Of a DNA stretch of 6,558 nucleotides, positions 1 to 4,795 are shown piece by piece. The translations under genes were made by a program, and so were the position numbers. Origin of the DNA: an uncultured Clostridia bacterium (GTDB lineage: Bacteria > Bacillota_A > Clostridia > TANB77 > CAG-508); contig CANPZA010000083.1 in assembly GCA_947588915.1 (NCBI GenBank), forward strand, positions 1 through 6,558. The letters run 5' to 3'. Each line of letters starts with the position of its first letter. The stretch's first letter is position 1. A model generated the notes under the pieces. That model was given only the letters and a program-made list of their open reading frames with translations. It ran no database searches and was not told where the DNA came from.

Positions 1-22
1 AGTGTGAAAAATTGACATTTTA

Positions 23-77
23 GGTCTTAGGAACCAGTGCCAACGGCGTGGGGGTTCGAGTCCCTTCATCCGCACCA
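23..77 (+). other. Attachment-site core: 3' part of tRNA-Leu(UAG), no 5' half
   Basis: The segment carries the 3' part of a tRNA-Leu. It has the anticodon TAG at 28-30, a long class-II variable arm (TGCC/GGCG, 38-48), a T arm with loop TTCGAGT at 55-61 and stem 50-54/62-66, the acceptor 3' strand 67-73, a discriminator A and an encoded CCA at 75-77. Upstream of base 23 the anticodon stem no longer pairs (A22 faces A36, T21 faces G37) and no D arm is recognisable. This is therefore not an intact tRNA. It is most likely the tRNA-identity core through which a phage integrates, restoring the host gene's 3' end. The neighbouring integrase supports this. The partner att site is outside the window. 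Confidence 0.75.
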
Positions 78-84
78 CAGTAAG

Positions 85-115
85 AAAAAAAGGGACTTTT
101 GTAAGTCTCTTTTTT
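85..115. terminator. Bidirectional intrinsic terminator after the tRNA fragment and after int
   Basis: A hairpin has 9-bp arms at 90-98 and 103-111 (one G-U pair) around the loop TTGT. On the plus strand it runs into a T-tract (110-115). On the minus strand it runs into seven Ts (complement of 85-91). It can end tRNA-side transcription going right and integrase transcription going left. Confidence 0.75.
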
Positions 116-134
116 ATGCTATTTTTGATAAAAT

Positions 135-156
135 TAATGCAATAGTAATGCAATAG
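135..156. repeat. Two tandem 11-bp direct repeats, probable integrase arm-type sites
   Basis: TAATGCAATAG occurs twice back to back (135-145 and 146-156) between the tRNA-derived core and the 3' end of the integrase gene. Phage and conjugative-element tyrosine integrases with an N-terminal arm-binding domain recognise short direct repeats flanking the core. Position and copy number fit that role. This is an inference; I found no further copy in the window. Confidence 0.5.
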
Positions 157-160
157 CTTT

Positions 161-1282
161 TTAGTTTATTTTTTTCATTTGTTCTTCCATAAATTCTAAA
201 GAAACAGAAGTATATATGTTGTCAGTTACAGTACTTCCTTCAACATGACCTACCATTGATTGAATAACTACCAATGGGATACCTTTTTCTTGGCATCTTG
301 TAATAAACGTATGTCGTAATTTATGTGTTGTTAAATCTTCTGTAATGTTTAAACTATCAAGAAAATTATTTATTCTTCTTGGTAAAATTAAAGAATTTTG
401 ATTGTAATCCCAAAATAATAAATTATTAATATTAGTAATCTTTTGATGTAAAATATCAGTAATGATTTTTTTAGTTGTAGGAGTCATTGGAAAAGTACGT
501 TTGCCTTTATCTATACCAGTTTTTCGATTATATGTTTTAGTATGTTCTCCTAAAAAATATATTCCTTTTTTTCTTGTTAATGTTCTATACACAGTTATTG
601 TATTTTTTTCTAAATCTATACAATCTTTTGACAATGCTAAAATTTCACTTATTCTCATTCCAGTATTTAATTGTAAGAATACGATATTTTTATATTGTTC
701 TTTATTTGATACATTATTCAAACATTCAATAAGTTTCGCTTCTTCTTCTGTTGTTAAAGCATTAATTTCTTTATTTTTTTTACTAGAAATGGGTTTTGTC
801 AATGTTTCATCATTCATTGGATTAAATACTATCTTTCTTCGAGATATAGCAATATAAAATGTTTTATATAACAATAGCCAAATTTTTTTAATTGAACTAT
901 TGGAATAATTTCTAATTTTATCTTTTGCCAATTCAATATCATCAACTGTTATTTTCTGTATAGGCTTATTGATAAAATTATTACAAGTTCTTTTTATTTG
1001 TTCAATTGTTTTTAAATCTCTATCATAGGATGAATCTCCAATTAAATTATCTTTATATTTTTGTTCAATATGTCTTTCTAATATTTCAATAAAAGTATCC
1101 TTGTTTTTTTCAATATAAGTGCCATTATCTAATTTCTCTTTTGTTGCTGTAACTCTCTTTCTGAAAGCTCTTTCACTTTCATTTTTCTTTTGTCTAAGTG
1201 TTTGTCTTTTACCAGAAGGCTCTGTATATTGGAATATCCATCTTTGTAGAGATTCTGAAAAGTATAAGCTTCCGCTCTCCAT
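161..1282 (-). CDS. int: Phage integrase, tyrosine recombinase family
   Basis: This is a site-specific recombinase for integration and excision at the tRNA-Leu site. Residues about 1-55 resemble an AP2-like arm-binding domain (GSLYFSESLQRW, EPSGKRQTL). Residues about 60-165 are a SAM-like core-binding domain. The catalytic domain follows, with Arg210 (NTGMRISEIL), a Lys around 254-261 (RKTGIDKGKR), His320/Arg323 (HKLRH), His346 (VGH) and nucleophile Tyr357. All expected catalytic residues are visible. The ATG at 1282 has only a weak upstream AAAGG. An upstream ATG at 1328 with a good GGAG opens a different frame, ending in NGE just where family members commonly have NGEGS. Removing base 1274 would join the frames into a protein of about 388 residues, so the N-terminus may be frameshifted. 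It transcribes leftward toward the att core. Confidence 0.93.
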   Translation of the reverse strand: MESGSLYFSESLQRWIFQYTEPSGKRQTLRQKKNESERAFRKRVTATKEKLDNGTYIEKNKDTFIEILERHIEQKYKDNLIGDSSYDRDLKTIEQIKRTCNNFINKPIQKITVDDIELAKDKIRNYSNSSIKKIWLLLYKTFYIAISRRKIVFNPMNDETLTKPISSKKNKEINALTTEEEAKLIECLNNVSNKEQYKNIVFLQLNTGMRISEILALSKDCIDLEKNTITVYRTLTRKKGIYFLGEHTKTYNRKTGIDKGKRTFPMTPTTKKIITDILHQKITNINNLLFWDYNQNSLILPRRINNFLDSLNITEDLTTHKLRHTFITRCQEKGIPLVVIQSMVGHVEGSTVTDNIYTSVSLEFMEEQMKKIN

Positions 1283-1328
1283 TTGCTACAGCCTTTGGCT
1301 TTCCATTTTTTTGTTTCTTTTCTTCCAT

Positions 1329-1340
1329 AATAAAAACTCC
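1329..1340 (-). promoter_or_regulatory. Strong RBS for an upstream integrase start at 1328
   Basis: On the minus strand GGAG (1340-1337) lies 8 bases before an ATG at 1328-1326. That ATG encodes an MEEKKQ-type basic leader that runs into the integrase in another frame. The spacing is better than for the in-frame ATG at 1282. This suggests that translation originally began here, before an indel near 1274. Confidence 0.5.
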
Positions 1341-1362
1341 TTTTCTACTTACGAAAAAGAGC

Positions 1363-1391
1363 TTGCATTTTATACACAAATATTGTATAAT
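1363..1391 (+). promoter_or_regulatory. Candidate sigma-A promoter for the small RNA
   Basis: TTGCAT (1363-1368) and TATAAT (1386-1391) are separated by 17 bases. The -10 is perfect and the -35 keeps only the TTG. The start would be near 1397-1399, about 75 bases before the end of the T-tract of a terminator on the same strand. No protein-coding gene lies between. Confidence 0.45.
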
Positions 1392-1397
1392 TAAAAT

Positions 1398-1472
1398 ACA
1401 AAGTCTTTTCATAAGATTTTGTTTGACTTATGATAGTGTGTTTGTTTGTGAGATGGCACACTATCTTTTTTT
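1398..1472 (+). ncRNA. Candidate trans-acting antisense small RNA
   Basis: A stretch of about 75 bases has a promoter-like element directly upstream and a strong terminator at its 3' end, with no plausible protein. It can fold a 5' hairpin (1409-1415 with 1427-1433, 7 bp, U-rich 11-base loop 1416-1426) followed by the terminator hairpin, which competes for bases 1432-1433. Bases 1404-1429 are complementary to 2982-3007, which spans the 5' leader and Shine-Dalgarno of the zinc-ribbon gene: 24 Watson-Crick pairs, one G-U, one mismatch. It also lies antisense to any repressor-operon transcript reading through into int. An AAGTCTT half-site like those at the early operators lies at 1401-1407. Existence and function are inferred; a shared protein-binding site is the main alternative. 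Confidence 0.5.
1432..1472 (+). terminator. Intrinsic terminator of the small RNA
   Basis: A perfect 9-bp stem, GATAGTGTG (1432-1440) with CACACTATC (1457-1465), is followed by seven Ts (1466-1472) on the plus strand. On the minus strand the hairpin is followed by ATAAG and not a T-tract. It is therefore directional and would not stop the leftward immunity operon. Confidence 0.8.
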
Positions 1473-1482
1473 ATTTATATTG

Positions 1483-1899
1483 TTAATTAAAACAACCATA
1501 TTTATCGACATAGAAATCAATACAATCAATCATATATTTTACTTCTACATCAAATTCTTCAGCTAATTCATAAATATTTAATCCTTTTAAAATTTTTTCT
1601 TTTAACTTATTATAAGGAATTAAAATAGAATAAGCCCATTTTAATGCTCTTAATTCACATTTTCTAATTAAAATATCAGATGCTGTGAAAGGATACAAAC
1701 TATTACAATAATAATGTCCTAATTCTTCAGCAAGTAGTTCTTTTTCTTCAGATGAATTATCTATTTTTGAATAGTCAATCCCTATATAGTAATTATCATT
1801 ATTTTTGATTATTCTAGCTTTTTTTTCTTTCCAATTAAAGTTATAAATATCAATATTTTCATTGTAAGAAATATCATAAAGTTTTTCTAATGTATTCAA
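1483..1899 (-). CDS. ImmA/IrrE-like metallopeptidase-family protein
   Basis: This is a 138-residue protein beside a phage repressor, the usual place for ImmA-type proteins, which inactivate a partner repressor by proteolysis and so trigger induction. The motif LAEELGHYY (56-64) matches the zinc-peptidase helix HExxH, but the first His is Glu58 here. Glu59 and His62 remain, and Glu82 in the next helix (KCELRALKWA) is a candidate third ligand. The segment ILIPYNKL (92-99) and the C-terminal helices also fit the family. The start is TTG at 1899 with GGAGG (1914-1910) 10 bases upstream; the RBS lies just ahead of the repressor stop codon, so the two are probably coupled. Whether it retains protease activity without the first His is unclear. 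Confidence 0.8.
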   Translation of the reverse strand: MNTLEKLYDISYNENIDIYNFNWKEKKARIIKNNDNYYIGIDYSKIDNSSEEKELLAEELGHYYCNSLYPFTASDILIRKCELRALKWAYSILIPYNKLKEKILKGLNIYELAEEFDVEVKYMIDCIDFYVDKYGCFN

Positions 1900-1917
1900 T
1901 TTAATAATACCTCCATA

Positions 1918-2241
1918 TTATTTTTTCTTTTTAGATTTTACATATTTTATAAAATCATTAACTTCTTTTAAATCTGTAACTGTTAGTCCTTCAGTATTAA
2001 GACCTTTATATGATGCAATTCTAATATTAGATAAATCTAAATTTTCAGAAAATAATTCATCAAAAGTTATATCAAAAAACTGGCATATTTTAGTTGCTGT
2101 ACTTAATCTAATATCTGACACATTTCCTTGGAAAATATTTTTTAGAGTCGAATAAGGAATATCCATTAACATTGCTAATTTCTTCTTATTAGTAATTCCT
2201 TTTTCTTTCATAAGTAATTCTAATCTGTTTGCAATATCCAA
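1918..2241 (-). CDS. Phage repressor, Cro/CI (XRE-family) HTH
   Basis: A protein of about 107 residues probably maintains lysogeny by binding operators in the divergent promoter region. The N-terminal half is a lambda-repressor-like HTH: NRLELLMKEKGIT, then KKKLAMLMDIPYSTLKNIFQG as helices 2-3 (about residues 18-39), and the typical ICQFFDITFDELF (52-64). The C-terminal tail ends in KSKKKK and is too short for a self-cleaving LexA-like domain, which fits control by the neighbouring ImmA-like protein. I prefer the TTG at 2241, preceded by AGGTGG (2251-2246, only 4 bases of spacing). Another in-frame TTG at 2259 lacks an RBS. It is the first gene of a leftward operon with the ImmA-like gene. 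Confidence 0.85.
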   Translation of the reverse strand: MDIANRLELLMKEKGITNKKKLAMLMDIPYSTLKNIFQGNVSDIRLSTATKICQFFDITFDELFSENLDLSNIRIASYKGLNTEGLTVTDLKEVNDFIKYVKSKKKK

Positions 2242-2271
2242 AAAACCACCTACTCTCAATTAATATAAAAC

Positions 2272-2300
2272 ATTATAACAAATATTGAAAAAAAAGTAAA
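2272..2300 (-). promoter_or_regulatory. Leftward promoter of the repressor operon
   Basis: On the minus strand TTTACT (2300-2295) and TATAAT (2277-2272) are 17 bases apart. The -10 is perfect and the -35 matches 4 of 6. Transcription would start near 2265, giving a short leader before the repressor's TTG at 2241. The promoter diverges from the early promoter about 45-70 bases away. Confidence 0.6.
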
Positions 2301-2326
2301 TAGAAAGAGACAAAAAAAAATAAAAA

Positions 2327-2344
2327 AAGTTTAAAAAAAGTCTT
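2327..2344. promoter_or_regulatory. Second, degenerate operator overlapping the early -35
   Basis: This 18-base stretch matches the palindrome at 2382-2399 at 13 of 18 positions, including the whole right half AAAAGTCTT. It covers the first two bases of the TTGACA -35. It probably binds the same repressor more weakly. Inferred from sequence similarity only, in an A-rich context that inflates chance matches. Confidence 0.4.
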
Positions 2345-2370
2345 GACAAAAAATTTTATTAGTGTATAAT
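2343..2370 (+). promoter_or_regulatory. Rightward early promoter
   Basis: A perfect TTGACA (2343-2348) and a perfect TATAAT (2365-2370) are separated by 16 bases. The predicted start is near 2377. It drives the rightward early operon beginning at 2435 and is flanked by probable operators. Confidence 0.8.
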
Positions 2371-2381
2371 AAAAACATCAA

Positions 2382-2399
2382 AAGACTTTTAAAAGTCTT
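2382..2399. promoter_or_regulatory. 18-bp perfect palindrome, probable repressor operator
   Basis: AAGACTTTTAAAAGTCTT reads the same on both strands. It starts about 12 bases after the early -10, so a bound repressor would block initiation or clearance. The half-site AAGTCTT/AAGACTT recurs at 2338-2344, 2625-2631 and 1401-1407. This is the best candidate for the HTH repressor's site. Confidence 0.7.
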
Positions 2400-2434
2400 A
2401 AAAGGTTTTTAAATACAAAAAGGAGGTGATTAAT

Positions 2435-2620
2435 ATGCCAAAAGAAATAATGACAGTTCAAGATGTTGTAGAAGAATTTGGGATAGCAGAACCAGCTGTG
2501 TATAAAATTTTTAAAGATAAAGATTTAGCAGTTCAGCAATATACAAAGCCAATGTTCGTTTTAAGAAGTAAATTACTAGAATATTTTGAAACTAGACACG
2601 ATTATTTAAGTAACAACTAA
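2435..2620 (+). CDS. Small HTH DNA-binding protein, Xis/MerR-like
   Basis: This 61-residue protein looks like a single helix-turn-helix of the excisionase/MerR-like (HTH_17) type: MTVQDVVEEFGI (6-17) as helix 1 and turn, PAVYKIFKD (20-28) as recognition helix, and a wing-like YTKPMFVLRSKLLEYF (36-51). It is the first gene of the early operon, where phages often place a Cro-like or excisionase-like regulator. The start is ATG 2435, directly after a near-perfect anti-SD match, AGGAGGTGAT (2421-2430). A GTG inside that RBS would give only a 3-residue extension and is unlikely. Excisionase versus Cro-like regulator cannot be told from sequence. Confidence 0.8.
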   Translation: MPKEIMTVQDVVEEFGIAEPAVYKIFKDKDLAVQQYTKPMFVLRSKLLEYFETRHDYLSNN

Positions 2621-2662
2621 TGACAAGACTTAATTATTTTATTAAGGAAAGGAAGTGATATT

Positions 2663-2914
2663 ATGAAATTTTTATTCAGTAAAAAGTCAAAACAAATTGA
2701 AAATTTATCAGAAGAAGTAAATAAACTTAACAGACAATTATATTATAACAGAAAAAATGATATAAATGATTTTATTTCAATATTAGAACAAATCCAAAAA
2801 ACAAATAATGAAAACTTACAATGGAAAAAAAGACAATGCATTATTAATAATGAAACTAGTTTAGCAATAGAAAACTACAAGAATAAAATAATAGAACTAG
2901 ATATAAACGCTTAA
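2663..2914 (+). CDS. Hypothetical coiled-coil protein
   Basis: An 83-residue protein that I do not recognise. It begins MKFLFSKKSKQ and continues with heptad-like leucine/isoleucine spacing (IENLSEEVNKLNRQL, 12-26; ISILEQIQ, 38-45), so a coiled coil is likely. It is rich in Lys, Asn and Glu, with no signal peptide and no catalytic motif. The RBS is AGGAAGTGAT (2650-2659), with the ATG shortly after. It is second in the early operon, 42 bases after the HTH gene, and the gap carries an AAGACTT half-site (2625-2631). Confidence 0.65.
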   Translation: MKFLFSKKSKQIENLSEEVNKLNRQLYYNRKNDINDFISILEQIQKTNNENLQWKKRQCIINNETSLAIENYKNKIIELDINA

Positions 2915-2941
2915 ATAAATACCTAGCTCTAAAAAAATTAA

Positions 2942-2969
2942 TTAACAAAATACAATTAGATTATACAAT
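2942..2969 (+). promoter_or_regulatory. Possible internal promoter before the zinc-ribbon gene
   Basis: TTAACA (2942-2947) and TACAAT (2964-2969) are 16 bases apart, each 5 of 6 to consensus. A start near 2976 would place the small-RNA-complementary segment 2982-3007 at the very 5' end of the transcript. AT-rich DNA gives many such matches by chance. Confidence 0.35.
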
Positions 2970-2981
2970 AATACAAAAATA

Positions 2982-3007
2982 AAGTCAAACAAATTCTTAT
3001 GAAAGGA
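2982..3007 (+). promoter_or_regulatory. Leader/RBS segment complementary to the candidate small RNA
   Basis: These 26 bases match the reverse complement of 1404-1429 at 24 positions. Of the other two, one still pairs as G-U in RNA (3005 with 1406) and one is a mismatch (2994 with 1417). Similarity stops sharply on both sides. The segment ends in the Shine-Dalgarno AAAGG (3002-3006) of the gene at 3018, so pairing would hide the ribosome binding site. Confidence 0.6.
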
Positions 3008-3017
3008 AATATGAGAT

Positions 3018-3233
3018 ATGGATTATTTAGATTTAGAAGCAGAAAGATTGAAATTCGACCCACAAGAAGCACATATTTGTTTAAAATGTGATAGATGTAA
3101 TACTGAAATTTATGAAAATCAAGAATATTATCTTTACGAAAGAGATTGTCTTTGTGAACAATGTTTTGATGAAATTCAAGCAGATGAAAAAAAAGAATGT
3201 GAACGAATTGCAGGGGAAGATAATGGAGATTAA
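3018..3233 (+). CDS. Small zinc-ribbon-like protein
   Basis: A 71-residue acidic protein. Two Cys pairs, CDRC (24-27) and CEQC (46-49), with extra Cys21 and Cys44, are spaced as in a zinc ribbon or treble-clef finger: CxxC, about 18 residues, CxxC. The centre (IYENQEYYLYERDCLCEQCFDEI) resembles LIM/zinc-ribbon domains of small phage early proteins; the partner is unknown. The start is ATG 3018. AAAGG lies at 3002-3006, a long 11-base spacing; another ATG at 3011 is in a different frame and dies early. The leader/RBS is the predicted target of the small RNA at 1398-1472. It overlaps the next gene by 11 bases. Confidence 0.75.
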   Translation: MDYLDLEAERLKFDPQEAHICLKCDRCNTEIYENQEYYLYERDCLCEQCFDEIQADEKKECERIAGEDNGD

Positions 3234-3393
3234 AGAAATGTCAAATGAACAACTTGTAAGATATTACATTTGCACAAAAAGAGAATTAAAAACAATACAA
3301 AGTACAATAAAACAATATGAAGATGAACTAAACAAAAGATTTGATACTGGTACTTTAGTAGAAAGAAAGGAAGAGGAAAATGGAGAAAATTGA
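3223..3393 (+). CDS. Hypothetical small helical protein
   Basis: A 56-residue, mostly helical, highly charged protein (MEIKEMSNEQLVRYY..., ending EENGEN) that I do not recognise. The open frame extends upstream to 3088, but that part lies inside the zinc-ribbon gene. ATG 3223 has AGGGG (3212-3216) 6 bases upstream and is the credible start. It overlaps the zinc-ribbon gene by 11 bases and the next gene by 14, so all three are likely translationally coupled and any repression of 3018 could affect it. Confidence 0.65.
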   Translation: MEIKEMSNEQLVRYYICTKRELKTIQSTIKQYEDELNKRFDTGTLVERKEEENGEN

Positions 3394-3934
3394 TTTAGAA
3401 AAATTAAGACAAGTTCCTTTATACGACTTTAATCCTTTTAAAACAGAGGAAGAAAAATTAAGAGAGAAAGTATATTTTCTTGAATTAGAAGTAGATAAAT
3501 TAAAAGAGAAACAAGTCAAACTTCCAGAACGATACATAATTAACGAAAATGCTTGCATCTTATTTTGGCAAAATGGAGAAAAGACAGTTGTAAAAAGATG
3601 TGCTTATGATGCATTTAATCCAAGATTAGCATTTCTAACAGCCTTTTTTCAACATTATGTGGATATGAGTAAAAATAAAGCTAACAAGTATTTAGCAAGT
3701 TTACAAGTAGAAAAAGAACCAAAACAAAAACCTAAACATATGAAAGAAGAAGCAAAGCCTGAAATTGGAAATAGAGTTGAAATAATAAAAGAAGATTTTT
3801 GTTCAAAAAAAGGTTGGAAAGGCAAAATTACTAAAATAGATACTGCTAATAATGTATTTCAAGTAAATTATGATAATGGAGAAAAATGGTGGGTAAGCAA
3901 AGAACAAACAAAATTAATCAAGGAGGAAAAATAG
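3380..3934 (+). CDS. Phage protein with coiled coil and C-terminal KOW/SH3-like domain
   Basis: A 184-residue protein with three parts. Residues about 20-48 form a leucine/lysine coiled coil (EEEKLREKVYFLELEVDKL). Residues 52-108 are a module I recognise from low-GC phage early proteins (INENACILFWQNGEKTVVKR, then AFLTAFFQHYV and MSKNKANKYL). After a basic linker (112-125), residues about 128-181 look like a small beta-barrel of the KOW/SH3 kind (GNRVEII, GWKGKITKID, FQVNYDNGEKWWV). Function unknown; KOW-like folds bind nucleic acid or protein. ATG 3380 lies inside the end of the preceding gene with a purine-rich GGAAGAGG RBS. It ends immediately before the ERF gene with no gap. Confidence 0.75.
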   Translation: MEKIDLEKLRQVPLYDFNPFKTEEEKLREKVYFLELEVDKLKEKQVKLPERYIINENACILFWQNGEKTVVKRCAYDAFNPRLAFLTAFFQHYVDMSKNKANKYLASLQVEKEPKQKPKHMKEEAKPEIGNRVEIIKEDFCSKKGWKGKITKIDTANNVFQVNYDNGEKWWVSKEQTKLIKEEK

Positions 3935-4576
3935 ATGAATATATATGAAAAATTATTAAATATACAAAGTGAATTAAAAGCTCCAAAAAATCAACACAAT
4001 AATTTTGGTAATTATGATTATAGAAGTTGTGAAGATATATTAGAGGCAGTAAAACCTTTATGCAAAGAAAATAAGGTTGTATTAAACATATCAGATGAAA
4101 TAGTAATGATAGGACAAAGATACTATGTAAAAGCAACTGCAACATTGGTAGATTTAGAAAATACAAAAGATAATGGTATTCCAGCAATAGAAAATGTTGC
4201 TTATGCTAGAGAAGAAGAACAAAAGAAGGGAATGGATTTATCACAGGTAACAGGTGCAACAAGTTCTTATGCAAGAAAATATGCATTAAATGGATTGTTC
4301 TGTATAGATGATACAAAAGATGCTGATACAGATGCTTTCAAAAAGCAACAAGATAAAGGAAATAATAAATTACAAAATACATATCAAAAGCCAGTACAAC
4401 AAGCACCAAAACTAATATCAGATGCACAACGCAAAAGATTATATGCAATAGCAAACGGAAATAATGAAGTAGCAAAAAGAGTATTAGCAAGATATGGCTA
4501 TGAAAGTTCAGAACAAATAAAAGTAAGTGATTATGAAAAAATCTGCAATGATATAGAAGCAGAAATAAATATGTAA
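3935..4576 (+). CDS. erf: ERF-family single-strand annealing recombinase
   Basis: A 213-residue protein of the ERF superfamily (P22 Essential Recombination Function). Such proteins anneal complementary single strands and support phage recombination and circularization. Diagnostic segments are an N-terminal FGNYDYRSCEDILEAVKP (24-41), a central beta region (VVLNISDEI, YYVKATATLVD, 48-73), and GMDLSQVTGATSSYARKYAL (99-118) followed by DDTKDAD (125-131). A Gln/Lys-rich linker (137-157) joins a small C-terminal helical module (ISDAQRKRLYAIA, 161-173). The RBS AGGAGG (3921-3926) lies inside the previous gene's end. The SSB-like protein 400 bases downstream is a typical functional partner. No exonuclease gene is seen in the window. 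Confidence 0.92.
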   Translation: MNIYEKLLNIQSELKAPKNQHNNFGNYDYRSCEDILEAVKPLCKENKVVLNISDEIVMIGQRYYVKATATLVDLENTKDNGIPAIENVAYAREEEQKKGMDLSQVTGATSSYARKYALNGLFCIDDTKDADTDAFKKQQDKGNNKLQNTYQKPVQQAPKLISDAQRKRLYAIANGNNEVAKRVLARYGYESSEQIKVSDYEKICNDIEAEINM

Positions 4577-4588
4577 AAAGGGGGAAAT

Positions 4589-4795
4589 ATGGAAAAAAAT
4601 TATATTAATTACTCAGGAAAAACACATTTTTATATAAATTTAATCGATAAAGAGTATGGAGTAAGGGTAAGTGTAGAAGATACACCAAAAGCAAGTAAAA
4701 TTATAAAAGAAATTTTAGAAGATAGAAAAGAACAAATAAATATTTGGCTAGATGATTGGAAAAATGAAAAAATAAAAGGAGGACAACTAATATGA
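4589..4795 (+). CDS. Hypothetical small protein
   Basis: A 68-residue soluble-looking protein that I do not recognise. The N-terminal half may form beta strands (THFYINLIDKEYGVRVSVED, 12-31). The C-terminal half is helical and charged (ASKIIKEILEDRKEQINIWLDDWKNEK). The RBS AAGGGGG lies just before ATG 4589. Its 3' end carries AGGAGG, which serves the next gene, and its TGA overlaps that gene's ATG (ATGA). Its place between ERF and the SSB-like gene suggests the recombination/replication operon, nothing more specific. Confidence 0.65.
   Translation: MEKNYINYSGKTHFYINLIDKEYGVRVSVEDTPKASKIIKEILEDRKEQINIWLDDWKNEKIKGGQLI

Noticed and set aside
1..77. Complete tRNA gene
   Set aside because: Bases 1-22 do not form a D arm or complete the anticodon stem, and the acceptor 5' strand is absent from the window; only the 3' part is supported.
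462..857. 131-codon open frame on the plus strand
   Set aside because: It lies antisense inside the integrase, encodes low-complexity hydrophobic sequence and has no RBS; the integrase is unambiguous.
1198..1566. 122-codon plus-strand frame across the int start and small-RNA region
   Set aside because: No RBS, Phe/Ile-rich composition typical of AT-rich chance frames, and it runs through the terminator hairpin into the antisense of the ImmA-like gene.
2426..2434. GTG start giving a 3-residue longer Xis-like protein
   Set aside because: The GTG is part of the Shine-Dalgarno AGGAGGTGAT itself; ATG 2435 is the natural start.
3088..3222. Upstream extension of the 56-residue gene
   Set aside because: It lies entirely within the zinc-ribbon gene in another frame and lacks an RBS; ATG 3223 has a well-placed AGGGG.
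3513..3521. AAGTCAAAC, same as the first nine bases of the small-RNA target
   Set aside because: Similarity ends after nine bases and it is in mid-gene, away from any RBS; likely chance.
3918..4187. Minus-strand 89-codon frame
   Set aside because: Antisense to the clear ERF gene, hydrophobic chance composition, no RBS.
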